Of a DNA stretch of 64,000 nucleotides, positions 41,788 to 50,608 are shown piece after piece. Below the pieces are notes generated by a model. It saw nothing but the letters and a program-made list of their open reading frames with translations, ran no database searches and was not told where the DNA came from. Source of the DNA: an uncultured Eubacteriales bacterium (GTDB lineage Bacteria; Bacillota; Clostridia; Christensenellales; Aristaeellaceae); assembly GCA_900542445.1 (NCBI GenBank), contig UQNN01000005.1:114009-178008 (forward strand). The letters are read 5' to 3'. Positions within the stretch are counted from its first letter, which is position 1; every line of letters begins with the position of its first letter. A program made the position numbers and the translations under genes.

Positions 41788-42785
41788 TTATTCCAAATGT
41801 GCGTAAACCTCTTTGAGATGCTGGGTCAATTTGCCGTTTTCCGCGTAATCAATCGGACATTCGATGAGCGCGGGCACATCCTGCTGAAAAGCGTCTTCGA
41901 GCGTCGGCAGCAATTCATCCGCGGTACGGATGCGGTAGCCCTTACAGTGCATCGCTTCGGCATAGGCGACCAAATCGGGGTTGGTGAAATCGCAGTAGTG
42001 TGTTTCGCCGAATTTGTCCATGCCTTTCCACTTAATCAGCCCGTAGCCGCCATCCACAAACACCAGAACGACAAACGGCAGATGCTCACGCACGGCGGTT
42101 TCCAGCTCCTGACTGTTCATCATCAGCCCGCCGTCGCCGGTGACGACCAATACGCGCTTATCGGGCGAAACGAGCTTGGCGGCCAGCGCGCCGGGCAGGG
42201 AGAAGCCCATCGTTGCGAAACCGTTGGAAATCAGGCAGGTCTTGGGCTTGTAGCAGTTATAGTGACGGGCGATCCACATCTTGTGCGCGCCTACGTCGGA
42301 GAGCAGAATGTCGCCCGGACGCATGACTTTGCGCACGTCGATCAGCACGCGCTGCGGCTTCATGGGGAAGGAAGCGTCCGTCGCATAGCTTTCATGCTCG
42401 GCGATGAGCTGCTCACGGATGGCTAGCGCAGCAGTCGGTTGGTCAAATCGAGAAACTGGTGCGCCGTCAAGTGAATTTTGTCGGTGGAAACCTGCCCGGT
42501 GATGGCGACCAGCGGCGCGCCGTCGGAATTGGCGTCTGCCACGCCGGTGATGAGGTTGGTTGCGCCGGGACCGAGCGTCGCCAGGCAAACGCCTGCGCGG
42601 CCCGTCAGCCGACCGTAAACGTCCGCCATAAAGGCCGCGCCCTGCTCATGGCGAACCGTGATAAACCGAATATTTGAACGCGCAAGGGCGTTCATCACCG
42701 CAAGATTTTCTTCGCCGGGGATGCCGAAAACCACCTTGACGCCTTCGTTTTCCAAACATTTGACAAGCAGCTCTGCCGTGTTCAT
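41788..42785 (-). pseudogene. acetolactate synthase pseudogene with internal deletion and frameshift
   Basis: Thiamine-diphosphate enzyme remnant. The N-terminal part (42785 to about 42430, 110 residues) is a good PYR domain: VFGIPGEENLAVMNAL, the catalytic Glu in TVRHEQGAAFMADVYGR, and GPGATNLITGVADAN. It ends at AHQFLDLTNRLLR and a stop at 42423. In another frame the sequence resumes with ALAIREQLIAEHESYATD and a complete PP domain (HKMWIARHYNC, SNGFATMGFSLPGALAAK, VVTGDGGLMMNSQE..). About 200 residues of a normal protein of about 550 (rest of PYR domain and the whole central domain) are missing at the joint. It cannot make active enzyme. AGGAG before the start and a promoter remain. Confidence 0.9.
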
Positions 42786-42820
42786 GTGTGTCCTCCATAT
42801 GCGCATTTGCATAATTCACC

Positions 42821-42849
42821 ATGATAACACACAAAAAAAGCAAATTCAA
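42821..42849 (-). promoter_or_regulatory. promoter of the acetolactate synthase pseudogene
   Basis: Minus strand TTGAAT, 17-base spacer, TATCAT. Confidence 0.6.
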
Positions 42850-42883
42850 TGCTAAAACAGCAAGAATTTGCATGATTTATTTT

Positions 42884-43363
42884 TTAATCCGTCAATTCTG
42901 CGTATTTGGCGGAAATCAGGCCACAGAGCGCGTCCGGCGCAAGCTCCACCTGTGCGCCGATTTTGCCCGCGCTGACACAGATGGTGTCAAACAGCTGGGC
43001 GCTTTCGTCGATGAAGGTGGGGTAGAGCTTTTTCATGCCGATGGGGCTGCATCCGCCGTGGATGTAGCCCGTATTGGGCAGAAGCGCCTTTTGCGGAATC
43101 ATTTCGACCGCCTTTTCGCCGCAGGCCGCCGCCGCGCGCTTCAGATTCAGCGAACCCGTTGCCGGGATGACGAAAACGTAGAACGCGCGGCTCTTTCCCT
43201 GTGTCACCAGCGTTTTGAAAACCGCCTGCGGATCCTGTCCCAGCGCCTTGGCGACGGAGACTGCATCGATGCCCGTATCGGGCGAATAAAAATGTGTCTG
43301 ATAAGGGATTTCCGCTTTGTCCAAAACGCGCATCACATTTGTTTTTTCGACTTTGTTTGCCAT
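42884..43363 (-). CDS. ybaK: YbaK/EbsC-type aminoacyl-tRNA deacylase
   Basis: 159 residues, YbaK family, which clears Cys mischarged on tRNA-Pro. Seen: the N-terminal TNVMRVLDKAEIPYQTHFY, the conserved lysine in QAVFKTLVTQG, VIPATGSLNLKRAAAACGEK and the GGCSPIGMKK loop. AGAAGG lies nine bases before the start. Acts in the cytoplasm in trans; stands alone. Confidence 0.94.
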   Translation of the reverse strand: MANKVEKTNVMRVLDKAEIPYQTHFYSPDTGIDAVSVAKALGQDPQAVFKTLVTQGKSRAFYVFVIPATGSLNLKRAAAACGEKAVEMIPQKALLPNTGYIHGGCSPIGMKKLYPTFIDESAQLFDTICVSAGKIGAQVELAPDALCGLISAKYAELTD

Positions 43364-43443
43364 GAATCCATAACCTTCTTTAAGAATATGACCCTTCTGC
43401 CGCTCTTGCGGCTCCTCTCCTTATCGGAAGGGTGTGAGCGATA

Positions 43444-44598
43444 TCAAAACGACTTGCTGACATCCAGTTTGATGGGCTTTGCGACTTTTTTCGGGCTTTT
43501 TGCGGCCAACGCGGCCAGCTTGCCGGCGTAGAGCGCGTCGTCAAAAGGCAGGTTAATTGTCGCGTTTTCCCACGTCGAGAGCAGCATCGCGTTGGCCAGC
43601 ATCAGGCTGTTCAGCCCCTCGCGCCCGTCGGCAATCATTGGCGCACCCGTCAGAATGTGATCAATAAACGCACGAATCACGCCCGCGTGCATCGTATAAG
43701 GCTCGTCCGGCGTGATGTCCGCCACCGTCACATTCGGCTTGCCGAAACCGCCTTCATATTCGCGGATGAAGCGGTCGGTCGGCGTATCCGGTCTGGCCAG
43801 CGTTAGCCGTCCGTTTTCGTAGATCAGCTGGCCGCCCGTCAGGGAGACTTCAAACCGATTGGTTCCGGGCGCCTCGCCCGTGCAGGTGATGAATGTGCCC
43901 GTCGCGCCGCCGGCATATTCGACATAGGCCGTCACGTCGTCCTCGACCTCGATGTCATGCCAGCGGCCGAACCCGCAGAATGCGCGCACACGAACCGGCA
44001 TGCCGCAGATCCATTGCCACAAATCGAGATTGTGCGGCGCCTGATTGAGCAAAACGCCGCCGCCGTCCGCCGCCCATGTCGCGCGCCACGCACAGGAATC
44101 GTAATAACTTTGCGCGCGCAGCCAATCGGTGATGATGACGCTGGTGCGCTGGATGCTGCCCAACTCGCCGGAGTCAATCAACCGTTTCATTTTCCGATAA
44201 GCGGGGTTGGTGCGCTGATTGAACATGGCGCCGAACGCCCTGCCACTCTTGTCCGCTTCCGCGTTTAGCAGGCGAACCTCCTGCGTGGAAATGCCCATCG
44301 GCTTTTCGAGCAAAACGTGCACGCCTGCGCGGAACGCCTCCACAGCCTGCTGAACGTGCAGCCTGTGCGGCGTGGCAATCAGCACCGCGTCGATCAGCCC
44401 GCTGGCGTACATCTCCGCAGCCGTGGCGAAAACGCGCACATCCGACGCGCCGGGGAGCGCGAGCAGCTCGGCTTTGTGCGCTTCGCTGGTGGTGACGGCA
44501 GCGCACAGATGGGCGTCTGGCACGGAGGAAAGCAGCGTTTTTGCGTGCGCCATGCCCATCGCGCCAAGACCGATGAGCCCGAAACGAACCTCTTTCAT
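43444..44598 (-). CDS. Gfo/Idh/MocA-family oxidoreductase
   Basis: 384 residues. N-terminal NAD(P)-binding Rossmann fold (GLIGLGAMGMAHAKTLL, residues 6-22), the EKPMGIS motif containing the conserved lysine, and a C-terminal substrate domain with WRATWAADGGGVLLNQAPHNLDLWQW. Members oxidise sugars or inositols; the specific substrate is not evident. It belongs to a minus-strand group with kdgK, suggesting sugar-acid metabolism. AAGGAGG precedes the start. Confidence 0.92.
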   Translation of the reverse strand: MKEVRFGLIGLGAMGMAHAKTLLSSVPDAHLCAAVTTSEAHKAELLALPGASDVRVFATAAEMYASGLIDAVLIATPHRLHVQQAVEAFRAGVHVLLEKPMGISTQEVRLLNAEADKSGRAFGAMFNQRTNPAYRKMKRLIDSGELGSIQRTSVIITDWLRAQSYYDSCAWRATWAADGGGVLLNQAPHNLDLWQWICGMPVRVRAFCGFGRWHDIEVEDDVTAYVEYAGGATGTFITCTGEAPGTNRFEVSLTGGQLIYENGRLTLARPDTPTDRFIREYEGGFGKPNVTVADITPDEPYTMHAGVIRAFIDHILTGAPMIADGREGLNSLMLANAMLLSTWENATINLPFDDALYAGKLAALAAKSPKKVAKPIKLDVSKSF

Positions 44599-44609
44599 GG
44601 AAGTCCTCC

Positions 44610-44717
44610 TTAAACGAGTCGATATTTTTCGTCCAGTATTCCTGTAAAAAAGTCCAGCACATTCTGCGCGGCGCAGTCGAAATTGGTAAAGCTGCGGACA
44701 GTGACGACGATTTTCAT
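44610..44717 (-). pseudogene. 35-codon remnant, possibly of a 2-hydroxyacid dehydrogenase
   Basis: A start with AGGAA upstream and the peptide MKIVVTVRSFTNFDC then a stop after 35 codons. The first ten residues resemble the N-terminus of D-isomer 2-hydroxyacid dehydrogenases, but the match is short. It lies between kdgK and the Gfo/Idh gene, where a sugar-acid dehydrogenase would fit. It may instead be an unrelated short peptide. Confidence 0.4.
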
Positions 44718-44732
44718 AGCGGTTCCTCGGAT

Positions 44733-45821
44733 TTAACGGCGGATGTCGTAATTCATATTCATCAGGTTGCGGATGCTGCTCACATCGTCGGTGATGTTGG
44801 CATCGCCGTGAATCGTGTGCTTGATGGCGCTGGAAGCGACGGCGAAGTTGAGCATATCCATCGGCTTGTAATCGTGCAGCATGGCGTAAATCAGGCCGCT
44901 GGCAAACGCGTCGCCGCCGCCCACGCGATCCAGAATCGTGAAGGTGAACAGCTTGCTTTCAAACGTGTGACCCTCGTACCACATAAACGCTTTCAGGCTG
45001 TTTTCACTGCCGGAATGCGCATAGCGCACGTGTCGCGCGATGCACTTGAGGTTTGGATAGCGCTCGACAAACCGCTGGAAGATTTCATCCTGCTGCTCAT
45101 AGCTGGGTTGCATCGGCACGCCGTCCTTCGCGTCGCCCTGACTGTGGTCGTCCTCGTCGCGCCAGAGGTGATACGGCTCGATGCCCAGCAGAATATCGAC
45201 GTAGGGGAGGCACTGCGTGCAGAAATCGCGAGCCTCTTCCCAGCTCCACAACATGCTGCGGAAATTGCCGTCGAAGCTGACTGTTAACCCCTTTTCCTTG
45301 GCAACACGCAGCATATCCAGTACCAGCTTGCTGCAATTCGGGCTGAGCGCTGGGGTGATGCCGCTCAGGTGCAGCCAGTCGAATCCTTCCAGCAGCGCGC
45401 TCAAATCCACATCCGAGAAATCGTATTCGGCCATGGCGCTGTGTTTGCGGTCGTAGATGACCTTGCTGGGACGGATGCCGTAGCCCGTTTCCAGGTAATA
45501 CGTGCCCAGACGATGGGTCGGCGTTTCCTCCGGTGTGGTGAGGATCATCGGCGTGCAGTGAACGTCGTTGGAGCGCAGCCAGCGCACGGCGCTCTTGCCG
45601 AGACTGTTGTTGGGCACGACGGAGAAGAACGTGCTGTCCACGCCCAGGTTGGCCAGCGCGAGAGCGATATTGGCCTCGCTGCCGCCGTAGCTGGCTTCAA
45701 AACCGGAAGCCATTCGGATTTTTTCGTAGTTCGGCGGGGTCAGACGGAGCATGATTTCGCCCATTGTGATGAATTTTTTGTCGTTTTCCATGTTTTGCAG
45801 AAGTGGATTATAGTGAATCAT
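44733..45821 (-). CDS. kdgK: 2-keto-3-deoxygluconate kinase (PfkB family)
   Basis: 362 residues. Phosphorylates 2-keto-3-deoxygluconate before aldol cleavage in hexuronate degradation. Seen: ITMGEIMLRLTPPNYEKIR at the N-terminus, the PfkB pattern GGSEANIALALANLGVDS (about residue 49) and DRVGGGDAFASG near the C-terminus with the catalytic Asp. Start 45821 is chosen because GGCAGG lies upstream; the alternative ATG at 45791 has no ribosome site. The sugar assignment rests on similarity and the neighbouring oxidoreductase. Confidence 0.87.
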   Translation of the reverse strand: MIHYNPLLQNMENDKKFITMGEIMLRLTPPNYEKIRMASGFEASYGGSEANIALALANLGVDSTFFSVVPNNSLGKSAVRWLRSNDVHCTPMILTTPEETPTHRLGTYYLETGYGIRPSKVIYDRKHSAMAEYDFSDVDLSALLEGFDWLHLSGITPALSPNCSKLVLDMLRVAKEKGLTVSFDGNFRSMLWSWEEARDFCTQCLPYVDILLGIEPYHLWRDEDDHSQGDAKDGVPMQPSYEQQDEIFQRFVERYPNLKCIARHVRYAHSGSENSLKAFMWYEGHTFESKLFTFTILDRVGGGDAFASGLIYAMLHDYKPMDMLNFAVASSAIKHTIHGDANITDDVSSIRNLMNMNYDIRR

Positions 45822-45855
45822 CCGGGATACCTGCCTTCCTGCTTGTGTTGGTATC

Positions 45856-45884
45856 AGTATAGCATGGTTTGACGACGGATTCAA
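45856..45884 (-). promoter_or_regulatory. kdgK operon promoter
   Basis: Minus strand TTGAAT, 17-base spacer, TATACT. Confidence 0.7.
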
Positions 45885-45912
45885 GCGGAGGCTGAGGGCA
45901 AAAACCGCGCAT

Positions 45913-45951
45913 GAAAACGCGCCCCCTGCCGAGCGGGCGGCAGAGAGCGCG
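45913..45951 (-). terminator. terminator of the secreted-protein gene at 45970
   Basis: Minus strand CGCGCTCTCTGCCG / CGGCAGGGGGCGCG stem followed by TTTTC. Confidence 0.85.
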
Positions 45952-45969
45952 TCGTGTGATGCCTGTATT

Positions 45970-46503
45970 TTATTTTGCGTTATCCGCAGCCTTTTGCAGC
46001 GCCTGAAGGAAGTTGCCCACATCGATGGTGCAGCCGGACTTGAGATCGACGTCGTCCGGCACCTGCGTGTGGTGACCGTCGCCCTTGTCGTAGGTCGGCA
46101 TGGAGACGACTTCTTCCACCGTTTTGCCGATGCACCAGGCTTCCAGCGCTTCGGCCTGCTCATACCATTCCTTGCCGATAGAGGTTGCGCCCTTCATGCC
46201 GTAAGCGTCGCCCAGCTCCTTCTTGGTGGGATGTTCGCCCGTCAGCTCGCTCGTCAGCGCGCCGGCCGCGTCAAAGCCAATCTTGTTCTGCGCGATATCG
46301 AAGGAAACGGCGGTGATTTTGCCGGCGTCATCCAGTTCCAGCGCGCACATGGTCGTATTGACGGTCACGCTGCCCGCCTTATCGGCAGCAGCTTCGGAGC
46401 CGGACATGCTGGTCACGGAGCCGAGACCGGAAGCGGCCAGCGCACCGGCAGAGAGGGAGAGCATCAGCGCCGCAGTTGCGGCGGCAGCAGTAAACTTGTT
46501 CAT
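45970..46503 (-). CDS. secreted protein of unknown function next to an FMN-binding remnant
   Basis: 177 residues with a signal peptide (MNKFTAAAATAALMLSLSAGALAA). The mature part has VTVNTTMCALELDDAGKITAVSFD, then KKELGDAYGMK and IGKEWYEQAEALEAWCIGKTVEEV. I have seen this pattern in clostridial exported proteins, often beside FMN-binding domains, but no activity is known to me. Start 46503 follows GGAGG. It lies just downstream of the broken FMN-binding gene at 46587 on the same strand, so the two were probably one redox or reporter-like unit. Confidence 0.78.
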   Translation of the reverse strand: MNKFTAAAATAALMLSLSAGALAASGLGSVTSMSGSEAAADKAGSVTVNTTMCALELDDAGKITAVSFDIAQNKIGFDAAGALTSELTGEHPTKKELGDAYGMKGATSIGKEWYEQAEALEAWCIGKTVEEVVSMPTYDKGDGHHTQVPDDVDLKSGCTIDVGNFLQALQKAADNAK

Positions 46504-46586
46504 AACATAATCCTCCAAATCTTTTTTGCGGGTGACATGCGTATGGATGATTTACCGCATCTCCCCGCGGGCGGAGGTGCGATAAA

Positions 46587-46706
46587 TTATCGGATGATGG
46601 TGTAGGCGTGGCGGCCCAGCGCATCCCAGATGGCGGAAATCACCTTCGGAGCGCGCAACGTCGCGCCGGATGAAACATCCGTATCGTCGGCGATTTGCCC
46701 AGGCCA
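46587..46706 (-). pseudogene. C-terminal remnant of an FMN-binding domain protein
   Basis: About 36 codons before a stop at 46587: IADDTDVSSGATLRAPKVIS then AIWDALGRHAYTIIR. The SGAT motif is the site where NqrC/RnfG-type FMN_bind domains attach FMN through the threonine. Everything upstream is missing: at about 46697 the sequence passes into the histidine kinase on the other strand. No start codon or ribosome site fits. Confidence 0.65.
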
Positions 46707-47890
46707 ACTGCAACGTTTATCTCATCGACGAGCAGCACCATGTCACGGGCTATTTTGACGGCGTGGTGCAGACGATGAGCGGTAAGCTGCTGCCCGGCTA
46801 CATCGAGCAGACGATTGCGCTGGGCTTTATGGGCAAAACGCCGTTTCTCTCTGCGAAAATCGACGGGGAGACGCACCTGACGACGGGCATGCCGATCATG
46901 AATGCCAGGAGCCACGTGCTCGGCGTGGTGCTGCTGGAAAGCACGCTGCGTGAGCTGGGCTTTGCACAGGTTTCCAGCTCGGATATTCTGCTGGTCAGCG
47001 GCGCGCTGGCTTTCGTGCTGACCGTGCTGCTGGGCGCGCTCTTTTCGCGGATGTTTACGCAGCCGATCACGGCAGTGCAGCGCTTTGCAGGCAAGCTGGC
47101 GGGCGGCGAATACGAAGCGAGGATGAACAGCGCCCAGCGGGATGAAATCGGCGAACTGGCGCGGTCGATGGATATCCTTGCCCGGCGGCTTTTTGAGGCG
47201 CGCAGCCGCGACGAACGTCTGCGCGAACAGCAGAGCGCTTTCTTTGCCACGATTTCGCACGAATTAAAAACGCCAGTCACGGTCATCCGCGGGTCGCTGG
47301 AGGCGCTGCGCGACGGCGTGGTCTCCGGCAGGGATGACGTTCGGGCGTATTATAATCAGATGCTGACCGAATGCAAGGGCTTGCAGCGGTTGATTATCGA
47401 TCTGCTGGAGCTTTCACGGCTGCAAAACGCGGATTTCTCGCTGAATATGGGGAGCGTGGACGTGCGCGAACTGCTGGGCGATGTGGCGATGAGCGCGGGC
47501 GCGCTTTGCAGTCGCAAAGGCGTGCGCTTTGACTGCCGTGAACCGGGAAACGCGCTGCAAATCGTGGGCGATTATGCGCGCCTGAGGCAGATGCTGCTGG
47601 TTGTGCTGGATAACGCGGTCAAATTTACGCCGGAAGGCAAACGCGTCAGTCTGGCGCTTGAAGGAAAGACCATCGTCATTGCGGATGAGGGGATCGGCAT
47701 TCCGGCGGAAGAACTGGCGCATATTTTCGACCGTTTCCGACGAACGAGGCGCAGCAACGAACAGGGAACGGGGCTGGGTCTTGCGATTTGCAGCGAAGTT
47801 GCGCGGCGGCATGGCATTGCCATCGACGTGGCCAGTCGCGTCGGGGAGGGAACGACTTTCCGGTTCACATTCCCCGACGGCGGGTCATGA
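46670..47890 (+). pseudogene. sensor histidine kinase, 5' truncated
   Basis: What remains is the second half of a membrane sensor kinase: part of the extracellular domain (NCNVYLIDEQHHVTGYFDG on), one membrane helix (about residues 104-124), a HAMP domain, HisKA with the phospho-histidine in ATISHELKTPVTVI and an ATPase domain (LDNAVKFTPEG, ADEGIGIPAEE, GTGLGLAI). The first membrane helix and real start are absent; the ATG at 46670 lies in the FMN-binding remnant and has no ribosome site. No response regulator gene is adjacent. Probably dead, or at best an untethered kinase. Confidence 0.8.
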
Positions 47891-50198
47891 ACGTGTAGAC
47901 GGCCAGTATGAGCGCGGCGGCGAGGCTCATCAACAGCCCAAGCGTCAGCCCGCGCGTGCGATAAGTGAACACGATTTCGTGCTCGCCCGGCTCGACCCAA
48001 ACGCCCATGAAGGCCACGTCGCAGTTGACGATTTCGGCCTTCTGCCCATCGACAGTGGCCGAGAAGCCCTTGTCAAACGGAATCGTAAAGACGAGCATGC
48101 CTGCTTCCTTTGCATCGATGTGAGCGATAAAGCCGTTTGCGGTTGTGTCGAAGCCATCGCAGGCATTCCGCTTCAGCCGGGTGACGCTCTCCTGCCAATC
48201 CGGAATGTTGTAAACGTCGAGCGTCTGCATGCGGCCCTGATAGGCGGCCAGATCGTCGTCGCTCAGCGTCACGGCGGCGAGCATCACAACCGGCACGGTG
48301 GAACTGTCCATCCGCTGGTGATGGGCGCCCGTGCAGACCGTCTGTAAAAAGCCCATCGGCAGGGCGTTGGGGTTGCGGTAAACCGCGACCCCGTTTTCAT
48401 CGTGGTCAAATACAAATCCATCCGGCGCGGGCGTGTCGTCGAGCTGGTAATAGGCGGTTACGCTCAGAAAAGCGCGAAGCGCCGCGCCGCCATCCGGCGG
48501 GCAGACGGTGGTGGATTCGTCGTAACCGAAGCCCGCCATCGACACAAAGCGCCCGACGGTCGAGGAGCGCAGACTGGTGAACGCGGTCAAACTGCTTGCC
48601 CCGCGCAGAAGTCCGTAATTGCGGATTTTTTTGCCGTAGTCGATGCGCTGCCAGATATCCATATCCGGCGTTTCGACGGCTTGAAGCGTCGGTTCGGCGA
48701 TTTCGGAGAGCGTATACATGCCATCGCCGGCCGTTTCGCCGCCGGAAAGCAGGTTCGCGTCGCTGACGGCGATGTAGCCCGCGTATTGCGTGACGGCAAC
48801 GGCGCACGTGAGCGCCAGTGTGACGGCGAAGCGGGGCTTTTTGCAGAGAATGAACAGCATCGCGCCGCCGCCGAGCAGCGCTGCCGACAGCGAAAACACG
48901 CGGAAAACAGCCGACGCGTAAGCGCCCGTTCGTCGGTTGAACAGAATTTCACCGACTCGGCCCAGCTGATTCAGCCAGTTTTCCGGAAGCATAAACGGCA
49001 CGGTCAACAGCGCGGTCAGCGCGGTCAGAATGAGGAACGACGTCCGCCACGTGCGCGCGTCGAAATCCTCCAAGGCAGTCAGCGTGACCAGCGTCAGCAT
49101 CAGCGCAAGACCATACCACCAGCGGGTGTAGGAAATGTTGGTTTCCAGCGCGAAAGCGCCGCACAGCACAGGCACGACGCAGCACACAGCCAGCGCCAGC
49201 AAAAGTCCCCTGAGCCATCGGCTTTTCTTCTGAGCAAAGGCGGAAACTGCGCCCGTCAGACCGAACAGCGGCAGATAAGCCGCCGTGGAAGCCCAGCTTG
49301 GCGCGTCGCCGTAATAGGCGTGAACAACGTTGCTCTCAATCGGCATGATGAGCGCGCGGAGACGTTCGAGCAGGGTGCTTGCACTGTAATGCTGCATGAG
49401 CACGGAGGTATCGCCCGCGCCCGTCCGTGTGATGGAGAGCATGAACAGCATCGACGGCACAAGCAGCACACCTGCCAGCGCGCAGCCCGCGCCGCATTCA
49501 AAAATCAACATGAACACATTTTTGAATGTGCGGCGCGGCTTCCAATCTGCGCTGAAAAAGCGGAAAACGAAATACAGCGCCGCCAGCAGGGCGCTGGACA
49601 GCATGAAATAATAGTTGGTCAGCGTATTCAGCCCGCAGAAGAGCGCCAGCAGTCCGCGCCGGGGATGATCGCTCATCGCGTCCTCCATGCCCAGCAGAAT
49701 CAGAGGGAAAAACGCGATGACTTCCAGAAAGTGATAAAACTGCGTGTTGACGATGGTGAACGCCGAAAAGGTATAGAGCACGCTGCCCAGCAGTGCGAGC
49801 CGCTCTTCTTTGACCATCCGCCGCAGATAGCAAAACGAGGTCAGCGCGCAGACGGCATGTTTGAGCACTGCCATCACGCTGATGCCAAATGGAATGAGCG
49901 CCTTGGGCAGAAGCGCCAGCGGCCAGACAAACACGCTCCCCAGCGTATAAAACGCGTAACTGCCGACGGCGGGCGCGCCGAGGAAGGTGTTGAAGCTGTA
50001 ACTGTTCAGTCCGCCGCGCAGAATCCGCCGCGTTTCAAGGATGAAGGGGAGCTGCTGCTCGATGAAATCGCCGCGCGTGACGAAACGCCCGCCATAGGGC
50101 AGGATGGCCGGGGTGAGCGCCAGAAGTGCCAGAAAAGCGCCCAGAAAAAACGCATGCGCGCCGGTGACGCGCCGCTTTTGAAGCGAAGAAGCCTGCAT
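47865..50198 (-). CDS. YfhO-family membrane protein
   Basis: 777 residues with about 12-13 membrane segments and a C-terminal extracellular beta-rich part (about 560-745) ending in a final helix and RRRG tail. The pattern YSFNTFLGAP, the GDF/FIEQQLPF loop and CTLTNYYFMLSS-type region match YfhO, a GT-C-fold family implicated in glycosylating teichoic acids. Start 50198 has AAGGAGG eight bases upstream. Its last 26 bases overlap the convergent histidine kinase remnant. Confidence 0.9.
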   Translation of the reverse strand: MQASSLQKRRVTGAHAFFLGAFLALLALTPAILPYGGRFVTRGDFIEQQLPFILETRRILRGGLNSYSFNTFLGAPAVGSYAFYTLGSVFVWPLALLPKALIPFGISVMAVLKHAVCALTSFCYLRRMVKEERLALLGSVLYTFSAFTIVNTQFYHFLEVIAFFPLILLGMEDAMSDHPRRGLLALFCGLNTLTNYYFMLSSALLAALYFVFRFFSADWKPRRTFKNVFMLIFECGAGCALAGVLLVPSMLFMLSITRTGAGDTSVLMQHYSASTLLERLRALIMPIESNVVHAYYGDAPSWASTAAYLPLFGLTGAVSAFAQKKSRWLRGLLLALAVCCVVPVLCGAFALETNISYTRWWYGLALMLTLVTLTALEDFDARTWRTSFLILTALTALLTVPFMLPENWLNQLGRVGEILFNRRTGAYASAVFRVFSLSAALLGGGAMLFILCKKPRFAVTLALTCAVAVTQYAGYIAVSDANLLSGGETAGDGMYTLSEIAEPTLQAVETPDMDIWQRIDYGKKIRNYGLLRGASSLTAFTSLRSSTVGRFVSMAGFGYDESTTVCPPDGGAALRAFLSVTAYYQLDDTPAPDGFVFDHDENGVAVYRNPNALPMGFLQTVCTGAHHQRMDSSTVPVVMLAAVTLSDDDLAAYQGRMQTLDVYNIPDWQESVTRLKRNACDGFDTTANGFIAHIDAKEAGMLVFTIPFDKGFSATVDGQKAEIVNCDVAFMGVWVEPGEHEIVFTYRTRGLTLGLLMSLAAALILAVYTFMTRRRGM

Positions 50199-50608
50199 GG
50201 GTGTTCCTCCTTGAGAATCGCACGGCACACACGATGGAGTGTGTCAATGGTTCTATTGTACGGTTGCGCGGCGGCGCTGTCAAGGCGAATGCGGCGAAAG
50301 CCAAAGCGGCAGGGGGAAACGGGCGTTTCCGGCAATACGTTTGAAATGTTTTTTCATGGCGATTTCCTTTTCACAAAATCCAAAGGGGAAATCAACGCAA
50401 ATTGATGAGGAAAGAACGGGATAAAGAAAAAATCCGAAAACACTCGCTTTCGGATTCATGGTGCGGCAGATGAAACCCAATCCGAATCAGAAGCGCCTGC
50501 TTCTGTGACTTGTTTTTCGATGGATTTTACACGCTGGTCATCAGAAGAATAGCCAGTATATCTGCCAGCCTATATTATGGGCGAGTACAACAAACTGGAA
50601 TTTTCAAA
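50199..50608. other. spacer at the edge of the left arm
   Basis: Holds a hairpin AATCCGAAA / TTTCGGATT (about 50434-50457) that can terminate transcripts, and one weak small ORF at 50280. Otherwise nothing recognised; AT content rises toward the peptidase E gene. Confidence 0.5.
50280..50357 (-). CDS. possible 25-residue basic peptide
   Basis: MKKHFKRIAGNARFPLPLWL followed by five residues and a stop. AAGGAAA lies six bases before the ATG. It has no known relative and may be a leader or chance ORF. Confidence 0.25.
   Translation of the reverse strand: MKKHFKRIAGNARFPLPLWLSPHSP

Noticed and set aside
41788..42785. Programmed frameshift in acetolactate synthase
   Set aside because: Not just a frame change: the whole central domain is absent, so a deletion explains it.
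48402..50405. 667-codon plus frame opposite the YfhO gene
   Set aside because: Arg/Gln-rich antisense shadow without ribosome site; the minus strand has a coherent membrane protein.
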